Shown piece by piece: positions 1 through 12,210 of a stretch of 64,000 nt of DNA. Position 1 is the first letter of the stretch. Each line of letters starts with the position of its first letter. The notes under the pieces were generated by a model. It did not search any database, was not told the DNA's origin, and was given only the letters and a program-made list of their open reading frames with translations. The stretch is from contig OX422211.1 of NCBI GenBank assembly GCA_949130495.1, positions 533,358,017-533,422,016 on the forward strand, read 5' to 3'. The position numbers and the translations under genes were made by a program. Source of the stretch: Sambucus nigra. Lineage: Eukaryota > Streptophyta > Magnoliopsida > Dipsacales > Adoxaceae.

Positions 1-169
1 CTTTTTGCTGTGAACACCACTGACTCCATGTCCTTTGTCATCTTCATACTTTGTTGAATGGAATCTTTTTATTGCTCTCTTATCTGCATCTCTTCTTAAT
101 TTATCTGTATGCCATATATTTAAACTATGATATCGTATCTTCTTCAAATGAGATGATTTTATAAATCAA
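1..169. other. Left edge, no gene recognised
   Basis: This AT-rich stretch has no convincing open frame or RNA gene. It directly precedes the 159-bp repeat array and may be more of the 3' untranslated region of the minus-strand Tat element whose integrase ends at 6140. That assignment is inference. Confidence 0.3.
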
Positions 170-438
170 TCGTAATCAAGTCCCCTTTCGCCATTTTGAG
201 TGTGCATGGACAAGTGTCATCTCGTCCATGCACCATCGTCTTGGCCGAGGGAGTAGATCCACTAAACTAATGATGTTTGTCAATTAACCACAAACTAATT
301 TTTAATTTGCATCCACAAAATTATGGTGTTTAAGCACAAGTCCCCCTCATCATTTTGAGAGTGCATGGATGAGTGTCCTCTCGTACATGCATTGTCATCT
401 TGATTGAGGGAGTAGATCCATCAAACTAATGATGTTTA
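170..438. repeat. 159-bp tandem array, left part
   Basis: The words AACTAATGATGTTT, GAGTAGATCCACC and CCCCTCATCATTTTGAGAG recur with a period of 159 bp (GATGTTT at 272 and 431). Each unit carries an imperfect inverted repeat, GTGCATGGA followed after a short loop by TCCATGCAC. The array is interrupted at about 439 and resumes at 5258. Its position beside the integrase end of the minus-strand Tat element suggests the repeat-rich 3' untranslated region known for that lineage. Confidence 0.8.
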
Positions 439-443
439 CAATA

Positions 444-3347
444 TATCACCCCGTATTTTTGTGCATTTAATATTTAATTAATTTGGGAATTTAAAATTAC
501 TTGTGTGTCGTAATTTTAATTGAATTAACTATGGAAAAATATATTTAAATATTAATTGAGGAGTGAATGGTTAATATTCAGGGAAATTTATTTACTAAGT
601 GAAGAGTAATAATTTTTTTACGTCATTTCGGGTATTAATGATGGGATAAGTACTTATCTCAGCTGGGAGTCGTTATAGACTAAACTGGGTGTGAGATAAG
701 AATTTTTATAAATTAATTCGGATGCCAATTATGAGTGCATGGTTGAGTTCAGATGGGCTGAGATAGTCAGAAAAGTGTATCCAGGGGTAGTAAACAGGTC
801 ACGCGATGTTTTTAGGCATAGTCGGGCCCACACAGGGGCATTTGGGTCACTTGGGCTTGGCCCATTAGGCAAAAAATGGGATTAAGCCTAATTAAACAAT
901 TATAAAAAAAAGGGGAGCGAAAGAATTGAGTTTAGAAAATACTTAGTGGGTTAGGAAACCCTACGAACAGTTAAAGACAAATTTGGGGAACAAAGGAGAA
1001 CCAAATCAAAGGAGTTCGTCTTAAATCTTCGGCATTCACAACTCCAAAATCAGACACTACGAATCGTAAGGAAAGTGGTTAAGTTGCTGTAGCATTTAAA
1101 TTGTATTTCAATTCATATTCATGTGATGTGTGAAATTAAAGAAATTCGTTTTGGGATTTAAAGGGTATGAAGATGGGATTTTGTAAACCATTATTCTGAT
1201 TTCTAAATTGTGTAGAAATTTATGTAGATTCTGAGATTAGCATATATATCTGGTATGATGTGTAAACCGGAGCAATTAGAAATGAATTTGAGATGAAGAT
1301 TTGATATTTAAATGAGTTAAAGATTAAATCGAATTTTCCCCCCAATTTATGAGAACAGTAGAGAGCGTAAATTAAATGATGTTTGTGGACTTTATGGGGG
1401 TCCCTTATAAGGTTTTTAGTATATTTTATTGCTGAGAAGGCTTGTGATTGCTGGTAGAAGAAGTTAGGGTTTTTAGAATTTCGTCCATGGATGAAATAGA
1501 AAACTCGGAGAAGATGATGACATGCTCGATCGATCGATCGAGGGTTGGGGGTCGATCGATCGATGGTCAAAAATTTCTGGAAGTTTGGCCAGTTTGTATA
1601 TATAAGGGAAAATAACTTTTAAATCTTTTCCTATGCCTTATGTAATTAGAAACTAACATGGGGGTATAATAAAATTAATTGTGAGGAAAAATTAATTGGA
1701 ATTTGGAGGAAATTTATGTGTGACACCCTATGGTTAAATTTTGGGAATAATATTTCAAATTAATTAAATACGGATTGAGTGGACAAGTCCGGGGATATTG
1801 ATTGAGCGATACCAAGACGTTAATTTTAGTTAGAATAAAGGCTAAATAATTTGGAGTTGGGGATTTAGACTCGGGTATAGTTTTATTTCGGGCCACGAGA
1901 TTTAAGTCCGAATATATTGGTTGGAACGACACCAAAAGTAATTTAATTAATTAATGTGATAATTAATTAATAATTAGAGTTGGACCATAAACTCATAATA
2001 ATTTGAATAGGCTTGTGTTATGGATTTAGCACACGGTATAGACAGGGGAATTAATATTATTTATATATATATACGGTGTGCGATAGTATATTTATATGGT
2101 GTGTGCATTAATATCAGTGGATAGATATTATTATTATATCCTCTAGTGCTATAGGGGGAGGTTGCGCTTAGTGGATAAATCCCCTAGATTGAGGAGTAGG
2201 GCGAGTATATTCCCAGGTCATAGCGTCCATTATATGGGTGAGGGGTATCTCACTTTCAGGGAAGGAATATGACCGCCTCCAATCATATATTTTCACCAAG
2301 TTAGTGAGCGATTCTGACTTGGATAACTAGGTTATGTGAATATACCTAGTGGGATAGCACTTTAGAGAATTCACATCCGATGACTTATTACCCGGGAGGA
2401 TGTTATTATTAATTATTATTTCAGCACATTTATGAATGTTGTAATGTGATAATAAGTATATAATGAGGTAAATAATTATATACAGGTACTATTAATACAG
2501 GCTGTGAATTGTAGTACATACTATGGATGTGAAAATTATATGAGTTTAAAAAAGAAAAATTATTTAATTAAGTTAATGTTGAGAATAACTTAGAAATCAT
2601 AATCGTGACACACTCGGTTAGAGTAGGTTGGTTGCAACGGGTTATATAAATTATCCAGTCATGAGATATATAACTAAGGGAAATTATTAAGGCGTTAGTA
2701 GCGCACATTAGAGGAGGGGTGAGGATGTCCTCAAGGGAGTGCGACAAATTTACTTATTACTGCAGGTTAATGGCTTGCATATTTACTTATTACTGCAAGT
2801 TAATCATTTGCTAAATATTTTTCAAATGTTTTGGGTACTAACCCTTGCTATAAAAACTTTTAAAAACCTTTTAGGTGTCCGTCCACAGGGACGCCAGGCT
2901 TGACTCATTTCAGGGATCCGTTGCTGCAGCATATGTGGATGTTACGGGAGTTTGATAGGTGCCTCGTTTCTTTTCTTTCTAGTACAGGGATTTCCTATCA
3001 GTTATTCGAGCATGTTGCTCACCGTTTTATTTAGTACTTATGTCAGACTTGTTTAGATTTATTACTTGTCTCTACTTCTGTTGGGTTTTGAACCGATGGT
3101 TTATTCGGCCAGTTAATTAATTGAGAATGGTTGATTTCAGTTATTTGTGATTGTTATATTATTTTGTTTCCGCATGAGTATTTCATTTAAGTTAATGCAA
3201 GGTAAAATTTGGCACCAGTCTAATTTTATCACTTAGGTGGTTAGTAATTAAAAAGGCGATAATGATGCTAAGAATGAACCAATTAAGAAACATGTTCTAA
3301 TCTAATTTAGGACTGATCACCCGGGGTTAAAAAGGCGGGGTGTCACA
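444..3347 (+). repeat. 5' LTR of the deleted Ty3/gypsy element
   Basis: The right edge is clear: GGGTGTCACA ends at 3347, two bases before the PBS. The left edge is taken at TATCACCCCG because the host array is broken there. A second LTR-like start, TGTGACACCC, lies at 1719 and is a better inverted match to the right end. The LTR could therefore be 1719-3347, with 444-1718 belonging to an earlier related insertion. Positions 2664-3347 are repeated at 4586-5257. An inverted pair of GATC-rich blocks lies at 1526-1566. Confidence 0.6.
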
Positions 3348-3349
3348 GA

Positions 3350-3361
3350 TGGTATCAGAGC
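3350..3361 (+). other. Primer-binding site, tRNA-iMet type
   Basis: TGGTATCAGAGC sits two bases downstream of the LTR terminus. It matches the 3' end of plant initiator tRNA-Met, the usual primer of many plant Ty3/gypsy and Ty1/copia elements. Confidence 0.9.
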
Positions 3362-3535
3362 ATCAGGTTATAGTATCCTTAGGATCTATGCTGCTTACTA
3401 CGTTTCAACGTAGCTTTTGGTTGTTATAGAGCCTTGTTATTAGGACTGTTGATTCATTTTCGCTTGTGAGATATTGCATTTCTGCTATTAGTTTTTGTAT
3501 AAATTGTTTACTTACACAATTCGCTCTATTTTCAG

Positions 3536-4583
3536 ATGCCACCAAAGAGGCAAAGAGCAGAGAGGGCTGAGGCTAGAGATGAGCTCAGGGAGGCTCATTA
3601 GGAGCCAGAGGTACCGCCACCACCCCCCACCCGAGTTAATCTCCACTACTCAGGTGGCAGTGATAGTGGCTCAGGCAGTCGAGACAGTAATGCGGGCTAT
3701 GGAAGCTCATTTCCCATAGCCCTAGTCACCACCTCCAGTGGCACCAGCGGCTCCGTCTCCAGTGGGGCCATCATGTTGGCAACAAGTTTGGGAGACCTTT
3801 CAGCAGGGTCACCCAGCCTAGTTTCGAGGTAGCACCGATGTAGTAGAGGCTTGTGATTGGAAGAAGAATATTCAGTGCCATCTGCACATGCTACTGTGCA
3901 CCGATGTGCAAAAACAGATGCTTGCTACCTTTCATCTATCGGGGGAAGCCTTACAGTGGTGGGAGTTAGTTACCACCATTAATGAGCGATATTTGATGAC
4001 GATAGCCGAATTTTGGGTGCGGTTCGACCGTAAATACTTCCCACCAACGGTGGAGGCTGAGATGAGGAAGAAGTTCACTAATTTAGTACAGGGTGACCGA
4101 TCAGTGGCAGACTATGAGGAAGAGTTCACCCGTTTGGCCAACTTTGTGCCAAATGAGGTGAGCGATGAGGAGCGAAATAAATCGAGATTTATGGATGGCT
4201 TAGCCTGGCGGATCAGGAAACATTTGATTGGGAATTCGGCGTTAGGGACTTATACAGATGTCATTAATGCCGCACTTGTACATTGCCAGGAACATGGCTT
4301 CCATGAGAAGGGTAGCAAGAGAGTAGGGGAGCCGAGCCAATAGGGAAAGTAAGTTACTAGTGGTGACAAGAGTGGTACTCAGCAGCAGGCTGGCAGTCAG
4401 CAGGGGAATCAGGTTAAGAAATTTAGGCCTCATGGGTTTCGATCCGGAGGACAGGGGTTCAGGTAGGGCCAGTCGGGCCCAAATCGTCAGCAGTAGGTTC
4501 CTAAGGACCGTCAGGGCCAAGGGAACAATGGGGGAAGCCACCAGGGCCAATAAGGCCAATGACAGAGGGACGATCAGAAACGC
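3536..4583 (+). pseudogene. Ty3/gypsy gag, broken and truncated
   Basis: Gag is the capsid protein of the element. The likely start is ATG 3536, reading MPPKRQRAERAEARDELREAH and then hitting TAG at 3598. The proline-rich linker and the QVAVIVAQAVETVMRAMEAH segment are in other frames. The best-preserved part is 3888-4343, a retrotransposon gag domain with LATFHLSGEALQWW, RFDRKYFPP, LVQGDRSVADYEEEFTRLANF and RKHLIGN. The Q/G-rich tail after 4343 is read through stops, and the zinc knuckle is lost where the sequence jumps into the 3' LTR at about 4584. It is not functional. Confidence 0.85.
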
Positions 4584-4585
4584 TG

Positions 4586-5257
4586 TCATGAGATATATGA
4601 CTAAGGGAAATTATTAAGGCGTTTGTAGCGCACATTAGAGGAGGGGTGAGGATGTCCTCAAGGGAGTGCGACACTAACTAAAATATATAGAGCATGCATA
4701 TTTACTTATTACTGTAAGTTAATCATTTGCTAAATCTTTTCCAAATGTTTTGGCTACTAACCCTTGCTATAAAAACCTTTTAGGTGTCCAGCCACAGGGA
4801 CGCCAGGCTTGAATCATTTCAGGGATCCGTTGCTGTAGCATATGTGGATGTTGCGGGAGTTTGATAGGCGCCTCATTTATTTCCTTTCTAGTACAAGGAT
4901 TTCCTATCAGTTATTCGAGCATGTTGCTCACCATTTTATTTAGTACTTATGTCAAACTTATTTAGATTTATACTTGTCTTTACTTCTGTTGGGTTTTGAA
5001 CCGATGGTTTATTCGGTCAGTTAATTAATTGTGAATGGTTGATTTCAGTTATTTTTTATTATTATATTATTTTTTTTCCGCATGAGTATTTCATTTAAGT
5101 TAATGCAATGTAAAATTTGGCACCAGTCTAATTTTATCACTTAGGTGGTTAGTAATTAAAAAGGCGATAATGATGCTAAGAATGAACCAATTAAGAAACA
5201 TGTTCTAATCTAATTTAGGACTGATCACCCGGGGTTAATTAGGAGGAGTGTCATATT
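4586..5257 (+). repeat. Truncated 3' LTR of the deleted Ty3/gypsy element
   Basis: This copy matches 2664-3347 of the 5' LTR with scattered substitutions and small indels, and ends in GGAGTGTCATA before the host array resumes. The first three quarters of the LTR and all of pol are missing. The breakpoint falls at TCATGAGATATAT, so the deletion joined gag to the middle of the LTR. Confidence 0.85.
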
Positions 5258-5900
5258 CAATTAACCACAAAGTGATTTTTAATTTGCATCCACCAAATTA
5301 TGATGTTTGAGAATAAGTCCCCCCTCATAGTTTTGAGAGTGCATGGATGAGTGTCGTCTCGTCCATGCATTATCGTCTTGGCCGAGGGAGTAGATCCACC
5401 AAACTAATGATGTTTATCAATTAACCACTAGTGATTTTTAATTTTCAACCACTAAGTTGTGGTGTTTAAGCACAATTCCCCCTCATCGTTTTGAGAGTTC
5501 ATGGATGAGCGTCCTCACGTCCATAAACTATCGTCTCGACCGAGTGAGTAGATCCACCAAACTATTGATGTTTATTAATTAACCACAAAATAATTGTTAA
5601 TTTGAATCCACCATATTATGGTTTTAAGCACAAGTTCCCCGTTATCTCTTTAAGAGTGCAGGAATGAGTGTCGTCTCATCCATGCACTATCGTCTCGTCC
5701 GAGGGAGTAGATCTGCCAAACTAATGATATTTATCAATTAACCATAAAGTGATTTTTAATTTTCATCCACCAAATTATGGTGTTTAAGCACAAGTCCCCA
5801 CTCATTATTTTGAGAGTTCATGGATGAGTGTTGTCTCGTCCATACACTGTCGTCTCAGATGAGAGAGTCAAATCCACCACGTTAATGATGTTTAATAATT
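5258..5900. repeat. 159-bp tandem array, right part
   Basis: The array resumes immediately after the inserted element. GATGTTT-type landmarks fall at 5409, 5567, 5726 and 5887 (spacings 158, 159 and 161). Units are diverged by substitutions, but each keeps the inverted word pair around GTCCATGCAC. About four units are present here, giving five to six in total with the left part. Confidence 0.85.
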
Positions 5901-6139
5901 AATATTTTTCGATGTTATTGACAACTCATAGGCGAGGTTGACCCGGTCTGGGTTGTCGTATCATTGAAGGCAACTTAATCCCACTTCAACACGAATGATG
6001 TTTTGTAGCTTAAGATAAGTTGATGTATATAAATAAACATCCAAATAAATAGATAACACATGAGGGAACACTTGATATTTTATTGAATTTCATTTATATG
6101 AGTCTCGTACACATGTATTACAATGGAATTAAAAAGAGA
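5901..6139. other. 3' untranslated stretch of the minus-strand Tat element
   Basis: No gene is seen. The stretch joins the end of the Tat integrase frame (stop at 6140-6142 on the minus strand) to the 159-bp array, with no LTR terminus between. A 3' LTR, if it exists, should lie left of the window or has been deleted. Confidence 0.4.
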
Positions 6140-7400
6140 CTACGTCTGATTGAGATATCTTTGGTAATATTTCTTGAGGTGGTCGGCGTTCTATGGGTTG
6201 GAGAATGAATCTCCTTCCACATTTTCCAATCTATACATCCCTGATACCACTTTTTCGACTACTCTGTATAGGGCATGCCAATTTGGATTAAGCTTATTAG
6301 GTTTTTGCAATGTTTTCTTCAGCACTAAGTCCCCTACTTTCAGTGGGCATGCCTTTACTCGCTTGTTGTAGAACCTTGTTGTTCTTTGCTAGTAGGCAGC
6401 TTGCCTAACCTCATCATCTTCTTTTTTCTCTTTCACAATATCTATGTTAAGAATCCTCTGAAAAATTTTCTTTTTCAGGTCATAGGTCTGAATCCTATTA
6501 GTAGGTAGACCTATTTATGTCGGCACCACTGCCTCTGAACCATAAGCCAGCATAAATGGAGTTTCTCCAGTAGGACTCCTATCTGTTGTTCTATATGCCC
6601 AGAGGACAACATATACTTCATCAACCCACCTTACTTTGGCATCATCTAACCACTTCTTGATCCCCTCAAGGATCGTCCTTTTTATTACTTGTGTTTACTC
6701 ATTAGCTTGGGGTCGGCCTGGAGAAGAAAAGAACTGCTTGATGCCTACTCTCTCGCAATATTTTTCCAGAGAGACATTCTTGAAATGTGTTCCATTATCA
6801 GAGATCAGAGTATTGGGTTGGTTGTACCCATAGATGATGTATTTCTAAATAAACTGGAAGGTCTTCTTCTCCTTAACTATTATCATCTGCTCGGCCTCTA
6901 CCCATTTTGAGAAATAATCGATCACCACGATCTAGTAGAGATAATTGTTCATAGCCCTAGGAAGTGGTCCAACCAGGTCGATCCCCCAAACAGTAAAGGG
7001 CTAAGGAGATATAATAGAGGTAAGAGGCAGATGAGATTGGTGGGATATGGTGTCAAACCTCTAGCACTTATCGCATCTCTTAATGTATGCCACTGCATCT
7101 TTGGCCAACATCGGCCACCAATAACCCTGTGTAATGATCCTCTTAGCCAACGGTCATCCTCTAATATAGCTGGAACACGACCCATTATGCACATATTTTA
7201 AAATATACTCCACCGCAGATGGATGGATACATCTGAGGAGAGGAAAAAGGAACCCTTTCTTGTACAAGATGTCTCCTATGAGGTAGAACTTGGCAGCTTT
7301 ATCCATCACCTTCTTTTTCTCGTCCTTCGACTCAAGTATCTCCCCATCTCTCATGTAGCGGATGATAAGATCCATCCAGGAAGCTCCCATACTCATATTG
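6140..7400 (-). pseudogene. Tat integrase
   Basis: Integrase inserts the cDNA into the host genome. Reading the minus strand through stops gives the linker SWMDLIIRYMRDG, the N-terminal zinc region ending in KRCDKC, and then the catalytic core: GIDLVGPLP, VVIDYFSKWVEAE, ISDNGTHFKN and GRPQANE. The first two catalytic aspartates and the region of the glutamate are recognisable. A C-terminal GPY/F-type segment and NADHLKKYYQRYLNQT precede the stop at 6140-6142. At least four in-frame stops and several frame changes make it inactive. Confidence 0.85.
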
Positions 7401-7439
7401 AAATAAAATTTAATGGTATTCTCTTCTCCTTCGATCGTT

Positions 7440-7850
7440 GATTGGTGGAGAATCTCTATTGGGACTGTTATTTTAATTTCAATTTTGTGGATGAGGCTAA
7501 CCTTGCCAGAGCATCAACTTGACCATTATCCAACTGAGGTATCCTCTTTAATTTTACTTCGACGAAATGTTTCAACAATGTCTTAACCTTTCCCAGATAT
7601 CTATCCATTCTATCATCCTTATCCTCATATGCCCCTAAGATTTGATTCACAACCAACCTAGAATCGCTATGAATAAGGATTTGGCCGACATTCAGTGCTC
7701 GGGAAAGGGAGAGACCTGTTAGGAGAATCTCATACTCAGATTCATTATTGGAAGCTTTGAATATAAATCCCAATGTGTACTCAATATCGGTCCCATCTGG
7801 GTCCTATATTATCAATCCTGCCCCCTTTCATTCTCACATAAAGACCCATC
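7440..7850 (-). pseudogene. Tat second RNase H (aRNH)
   Basis: The open part at 7468-7773 reads FKASNNESEYEILLTGLSLS, ILIHSDSRLVVNQILGAYE and a C-terminal VDALARLAS. The conserved acidic residues of the RNase H fold are visible in NNESEYE and HSDSR. Its place downstream of the conventional RNase H and upstream of integrase is the Tat hallmark. The N-terminal strand with the first aspartate is displaced into another frame. Confidence 0.85.
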
Positions 7851-8099
7851 AACAAAGGGTCTCCACACAGTACCATTTGGTGAAATATTACCCTCTTCCA
7901 AGGCTTCATTCTTTAAAAGATACCTTTCCTCCTCATTCTCAGACACTTTTTTCTTGCTGAAATCGTCTCGACTTCGACCAAGAGAGGACAAACTCTGATT
8001 TCTTACTGAAAAGTTGTAGCATCATCTTCAATGTCGACCTCATCCCACGTGAACTTGACTATAAAGTTATCTAGTGCTTGCCCTCTAATAGCCTTTCTC

Positions 8100-9230
8100 G
8101 GCTGGTAGATGATGTCGAACTACCCTAACTCGATTTCCCAAGCCATTAGTCTTCCTAAATTCTTAGGCTTGTGAATTACTTTCCTGAGAGGTGTCTATGA
8201 GGACCACCATGGTATGTGCCTGAAAGTAGGCCTTCGTCTTCCTTGAGTCATGGATCATTGCATAGGAAAAATTTTCCATCTTGGGGTACCTATGCTCGGC
8301 CCCTTGGAGTGCCTTACTATTGAAATACATCGTTATTTGAATTCCATCCTCTTCTTTTACAATAACGGCACTGGTGGTCAACTCAGATACTGCCAAATAA
8401 AGATATAGTTTCACCCCTTGAACTGGTCCAGATAATAGGAATGGAGAGTTGGGATAGGAGTTTAAATCCTTATAGTCTCTAACACACTCTTCGTTCCATT
8501 AAAAATATTTTCTCAATACTCCAAATAAAGGAAGGCATTTAGCAGTGGCCCTAGACACAAACATGTTTATTACTGCCACTCTTACAGTCAATCTCTTCAC
8601 ATCCTTTATCGTTCTAGGAGTCTTCATCTCCAATAAGGCCTTGATTTTCTCGGGGTTATCTTCGATTCCTCTTTGATTCACAATAAACCCTAAAAACATG
8701 CCTGCTCCAACTCCAAAGACACACTTAGTGGGCTTGAGCTTCATCCAGTACTTGTCAATTGCGTCAAAAGTGCGATGAAGGTCAACCACATGTGTGTCGG
8801 CCTTGAGGCTCTTAGTCAGCATATCATCAATGTACACTTCCATCGTCTTCTCGATTTATTCTTTAAACATTTTGTTGACTAACCTCTGATATGTTACCCA
8901 AGCATTCTTTAAACCAAAGGGCATGACCTTATAAAAATAGGTCCCTTTGTCACTTATAAAGGTAATTTTTTCTTTATTGGATGGGTCCATGATTATCTAG
9001 TTGTAGCCTGAGTAGGCATCCATTAAGCTCATCAATTCATGACCGACTATAGCATCTACCATTTGATCAATCCCGGGTAAAGGGAAGTTGTCTTTCGGGC
9101 ATGCTTTGTTTAGATTTGTGAAGTCAACACACATCATCCATTTAGCATTGGCCTTGGGGATGGTGATAGTGTTTACCAACCAGACTGGAAAGATGACCTC
9201 CCATATGAAATCATCCTTCTCCAACTTCTT
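8100..9230 (-). pseudogene. Tat reverse transcriptase and RNase H
   Basis: RT segments in order are VNTITIPKANAKWMMCVDF, TNLNKACPKDNFPLPGIDQM, SLMDAYSGYN, VMPFGLKNA and the active-site motif VYIDDML at about 8830. They are followed by TKCVFGVGAGMFLGFIVNQRG. The RNase H part (8163-8414) reads YLYLAVSELTTSAVIVKEED and AEHRYPKMENFSYAMI. The YIDD active site is retained, but frame changes near 8420, 8850 and 9000 and several stops prevent a continuous product. Confidence 0.88.
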
Positions 9231-9599
9231 AACATCCTCTCTGATGATGTAATATTTCTCTCTTGAGTAGACTCATCCTCTTGTCGTATCATCTTAGCAT
9301 CATCATCTATGTTGATCTTATGGCACATAACTTCCGGGTCAATGCCTGTCATGACTTTGTGTCTCCATGCAAAGATGCTTTGCCTTTTCTTCAACAACTT
9401 TACTAGTTCTCCCTAAACCTCCTTTTTTAGGGTTTTACCAATTTGGATGGTTTTTTCGGCTCGTCCTCATTGAGGAAGAAGGATTCTACCTCCTCAGTGG
9501 ATTTTCCCTTATTGAGTTTCGTCTCATCTCTTGGGTCCAGGGTATCGGTATTATAAGTCATAGTTATTTTTTGTGATCTTCCCTCTCCTCGACTGAGTT

Positions 9600-10040
9600 G
9601 AAATAGCATTCTCGTGCCAACACTTGATTACCTTAGACTTTCCCTACCCCATAAGGAGTCAGGAATTTCACTATTTTCTGTCCAATGGAGGGCACAACCT
9701 TAAACTCATTGAGGGACACTCTTCCCATAAAAATGTTATAAGTCGAGTATACACTTTCATCCATTACAAAGAAATTGACCTTTTTTATAAGTATCTTCGG
9801 CCAAATATCCCCAATCCTAACGTCCATCCTATACATTCCTAATGGATGGAATTTCTCACTATTGAATCCAATTAATGGGTGATGATAAGGCACGAGCCTC
9901 TTTTTGTTGAGCTCTGGGACTTTGAAGCACGGGCAGAACATAACATCAGCCAAACTTTCATCATAAATAAATACTCTTAGTACGTCATACCCACGAACCA
10001 TGGTCATAATCACCAGAGGGTCGTCCTAGGGAGCTAGGAT
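9600..10040 (-). pseudogene. Tat aspartic protease region
   Basis: The open segment 9633-10013 corresponds to the retropepsin region between gag and RT. The expected active-site line (hydrophobic-D-T/S-G-S-S-A-D-V) reads VFIYDESLADVMF, so the aspartate is kept but the following T-G is replaced by E-S. It continues into GFNSEKFHPLG and YNIFMGRVSLNEFKVVPS, the usual post-protease segment. It is unlikely to be active. Confidence 0.7.
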
Positions 10041-12060
10041 ACATTTGAAGTCGAGTCTTAAAAAACCCACAATTAAAGTGTCCATATCCACTTTCTTCCC
10101 TTTCTTTGACTTGGCGCTTACTGTAGTTGAGTTAACTTCTTCAACTTTGGGAAGAGCTTTGACGTGTGACTTTATGTCGGCCACATCTGAGCCTCCCCCT
10201 ACTAAGCCTCCAAAAACAATCTTCACATTGAATGAGATCATATGAAGGTGACCTTTGGACCATTGTCCTTTGGTGGAAATCTGGGTTGTCCCCATCATTG
10301 TCATTTGAGGTATCATTATTTTCCTAGGAGCATCCTCTTTGCACTTATTGGCTCTTCTTTTCCTCAGGTCGTCTTGGCCTCCCCTTGGACTTCCACTGCT
10401 TATGTATTACCTCAGCTTCCAAGCCTTAAACATCTTCTCAATCTTATCCTTCAGAGAAACACATTTGTTTGCCAAGTTCCCATGGTCTTGGTGAAATTCA
10501 CACCATAGGCTTTTATTACTCTTGTGAGGGGGAGCTTTTAGCTTTTCGGGTCACCTTAGGGACCGATCATTCTTAATCTTATTCAAGATATGCTCGCAAC
10601 TGATCATGATGGGAGTGTAGTAGGAAGATTTATCATCCGTTGATCTCTTCTTTCCATATTTATTCTTCTTCTGGAACTTACTCCCACTGCTGGTTACCTT
10701 CTCTTCCTTGTACTTCGCTGCCATAGCTTCCTAAATGTTCATAACCTTTTTGTCCATCGCCAATACCTCGTCCATAGACTTACGAGGATCCTCGATAAGC
10801 TTCCAAGAAATTTCCCCTTTTGGAGACTTCTTATTAATGTTGTCATCGCAATACTGCCCTTATAATCCTCCACTTCTAACTTCTCCTTATTAAACCTCTC
10901 AATGTACTCCCTAAAGTTTTCATTCTTCTCTTACTTAATGTACATCAGGTGGGTAGTCTTCTTCTGGGGTCTTACCCTAAAGAAAAATTTGTGGATGAAT
11001 CATTCTGCGAGTTGCTTGAAATTTTCAATGGAATTCTTCAGGAGTGAAATGAACCGTACATGGCTAGTTCTAGTTAAAGTTCTTAAGAATGTATGACATT
11101 TCATCTCATCTAAGACGGAGTAAATATTTGCAGCCGCCTAGTACATCTATACATGGTGCATAGGGTTGGTACTCCCCTCATACTTTGGAGTAAGCACTGG
11201 TGGCTTAAAGTTGGCAGGGATAAAAAAATTAACCATCTTAGACACAAAAGGAGAGCCTTCAGAATAACCCCTCTGTAAAAGGTCTCAGCCCTTAAGAATG
11301 TCCCCCAATTTTATTTTCCAACCTCTGAATCGAGTCATTCCAAGGCCTTTCGACCGCTTCCATAACGTCGACCTAGATGATATTGTCCTCTGCCACCTCA
11401 ACTGGTTAAACAGATAGTTCCCTGGACACTGACATGTGTCAGCTTTTTACTTCTCTTTAGCCCTCTTCTCGGTTGAATGGTGGTCGAAAGTCTTCACTTC
11501 TCTTCTAGAGCCAACCATACTCATGGATCTGGATAATCTATCTTTGATATCACCTCTTGGGTCGAGCCTTTCAAATGCCAACCCTGTGCTTAGCCGATCA
11601 AAGGCCGAACCCCTTGGTTGGTCATCTTAACACGACCTTTTATTGTGGCCTCGGCTAGCTTGAATGGGGCGTACATTATTTCCTGACACTTTGTATAGCT
11701 CCCAATATTCATCCCGAGCGTCTTCAGCCTCATAGTCACCATACGGGTCCTCTAAGAAGGGTTGGAGTTGCCTCCCCAGGCGTAAACACCTTGGTTCAAT
11801 AATTCTCTCCGCCGCTGAAGAGGTGGTATCTCCTTACGTGGCAACTAGGGTGTTCCACTGGCATCTAGAGGCTGCTCCATTGCTGACTGAGTAATCATCC
11901 CCGGTGTTATCCCCATGGATCTCACCAATACATTTTAGCTAAAGGCAAACAGCTTCTCCTGCATCGCTTGTTGGCTGGTCGCCAATTACCAACGCCATTG
12001 CCACCTCCACTATCTATGACTGAGGAGGTGCATGGCTAAAACTAGGACCACCAGCTGGTG
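10041..12060 (-). pseudogene. Tat gag
   Basis: Gag is recognised by scattered conserved blocks on the minus strand rather than one frame. The N-terminal part reads QQAMQEKLFAFS and MEQPLDASGTP (ATG at 11880), and a basic linker follows with RLSTGLAFERLDPRGDIKDR (about 11520-11600). The capsid core at 10850-11150 is similar to the plant Retrotrans_gag fold, and a lysine-rich region lies at 10040-10300. Many stops interrupt it. The portion right of 11432 belongs to the tandemly duplicated segment and recurs at 22555-23183. Confidence 0.7.
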
Positions 12061-12210
12061 GTGGAAATTCTGATGCAATGTTTCACACCTGATGGTGAAA
12101 CAACTCCACAAGAAGGGAGGACTGGTTCACCACAAGAGACTCCAGTGAGGGCAATCTAAAGAAGGGAAGAGATGATACTTCTCATTTTTTATAGACGGTT
12201 CGAGACTAAT

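Larger units (their letters stand above)
444..5257 (+). mobile_element. Internally deleted Ty3/gypsy LTR retrotransposon
   Basis: The element interrupts a 159-bp tandem array. The spacing of the flanking units (431 to 5409 = 4978, less one 159-bp period = 4819) gives the insert size, which fits this element plus a 5-bp near-duplication, CAATA at 439 and CAATT at 5258. It has a 5' LTR of about 2.9 kb, a tRNA-iMet-type PBS, a broken gag, and then jumps directly into the last ~670 bp of the 3' LTR. Protease, RT, RNase H and integrase are missing. The long LTRs and gag style fit plant chromovirus-like families, but without pol the lineage is uncertain. Confidence 0.75.

Noticed and set aside
3350..3361. 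TGGTATCAGAGC as part of a tRNA gene
   Set aside because: Only the 12 bases complementary to the tRNA 3' end are present, directly after an LTR. It is a primer-binding site.
4242..4589. A 115-codon minus-strand frame opposite gag
   Set aside because: It is a shadow of the gag region, rich in L/A/S, with no domain.
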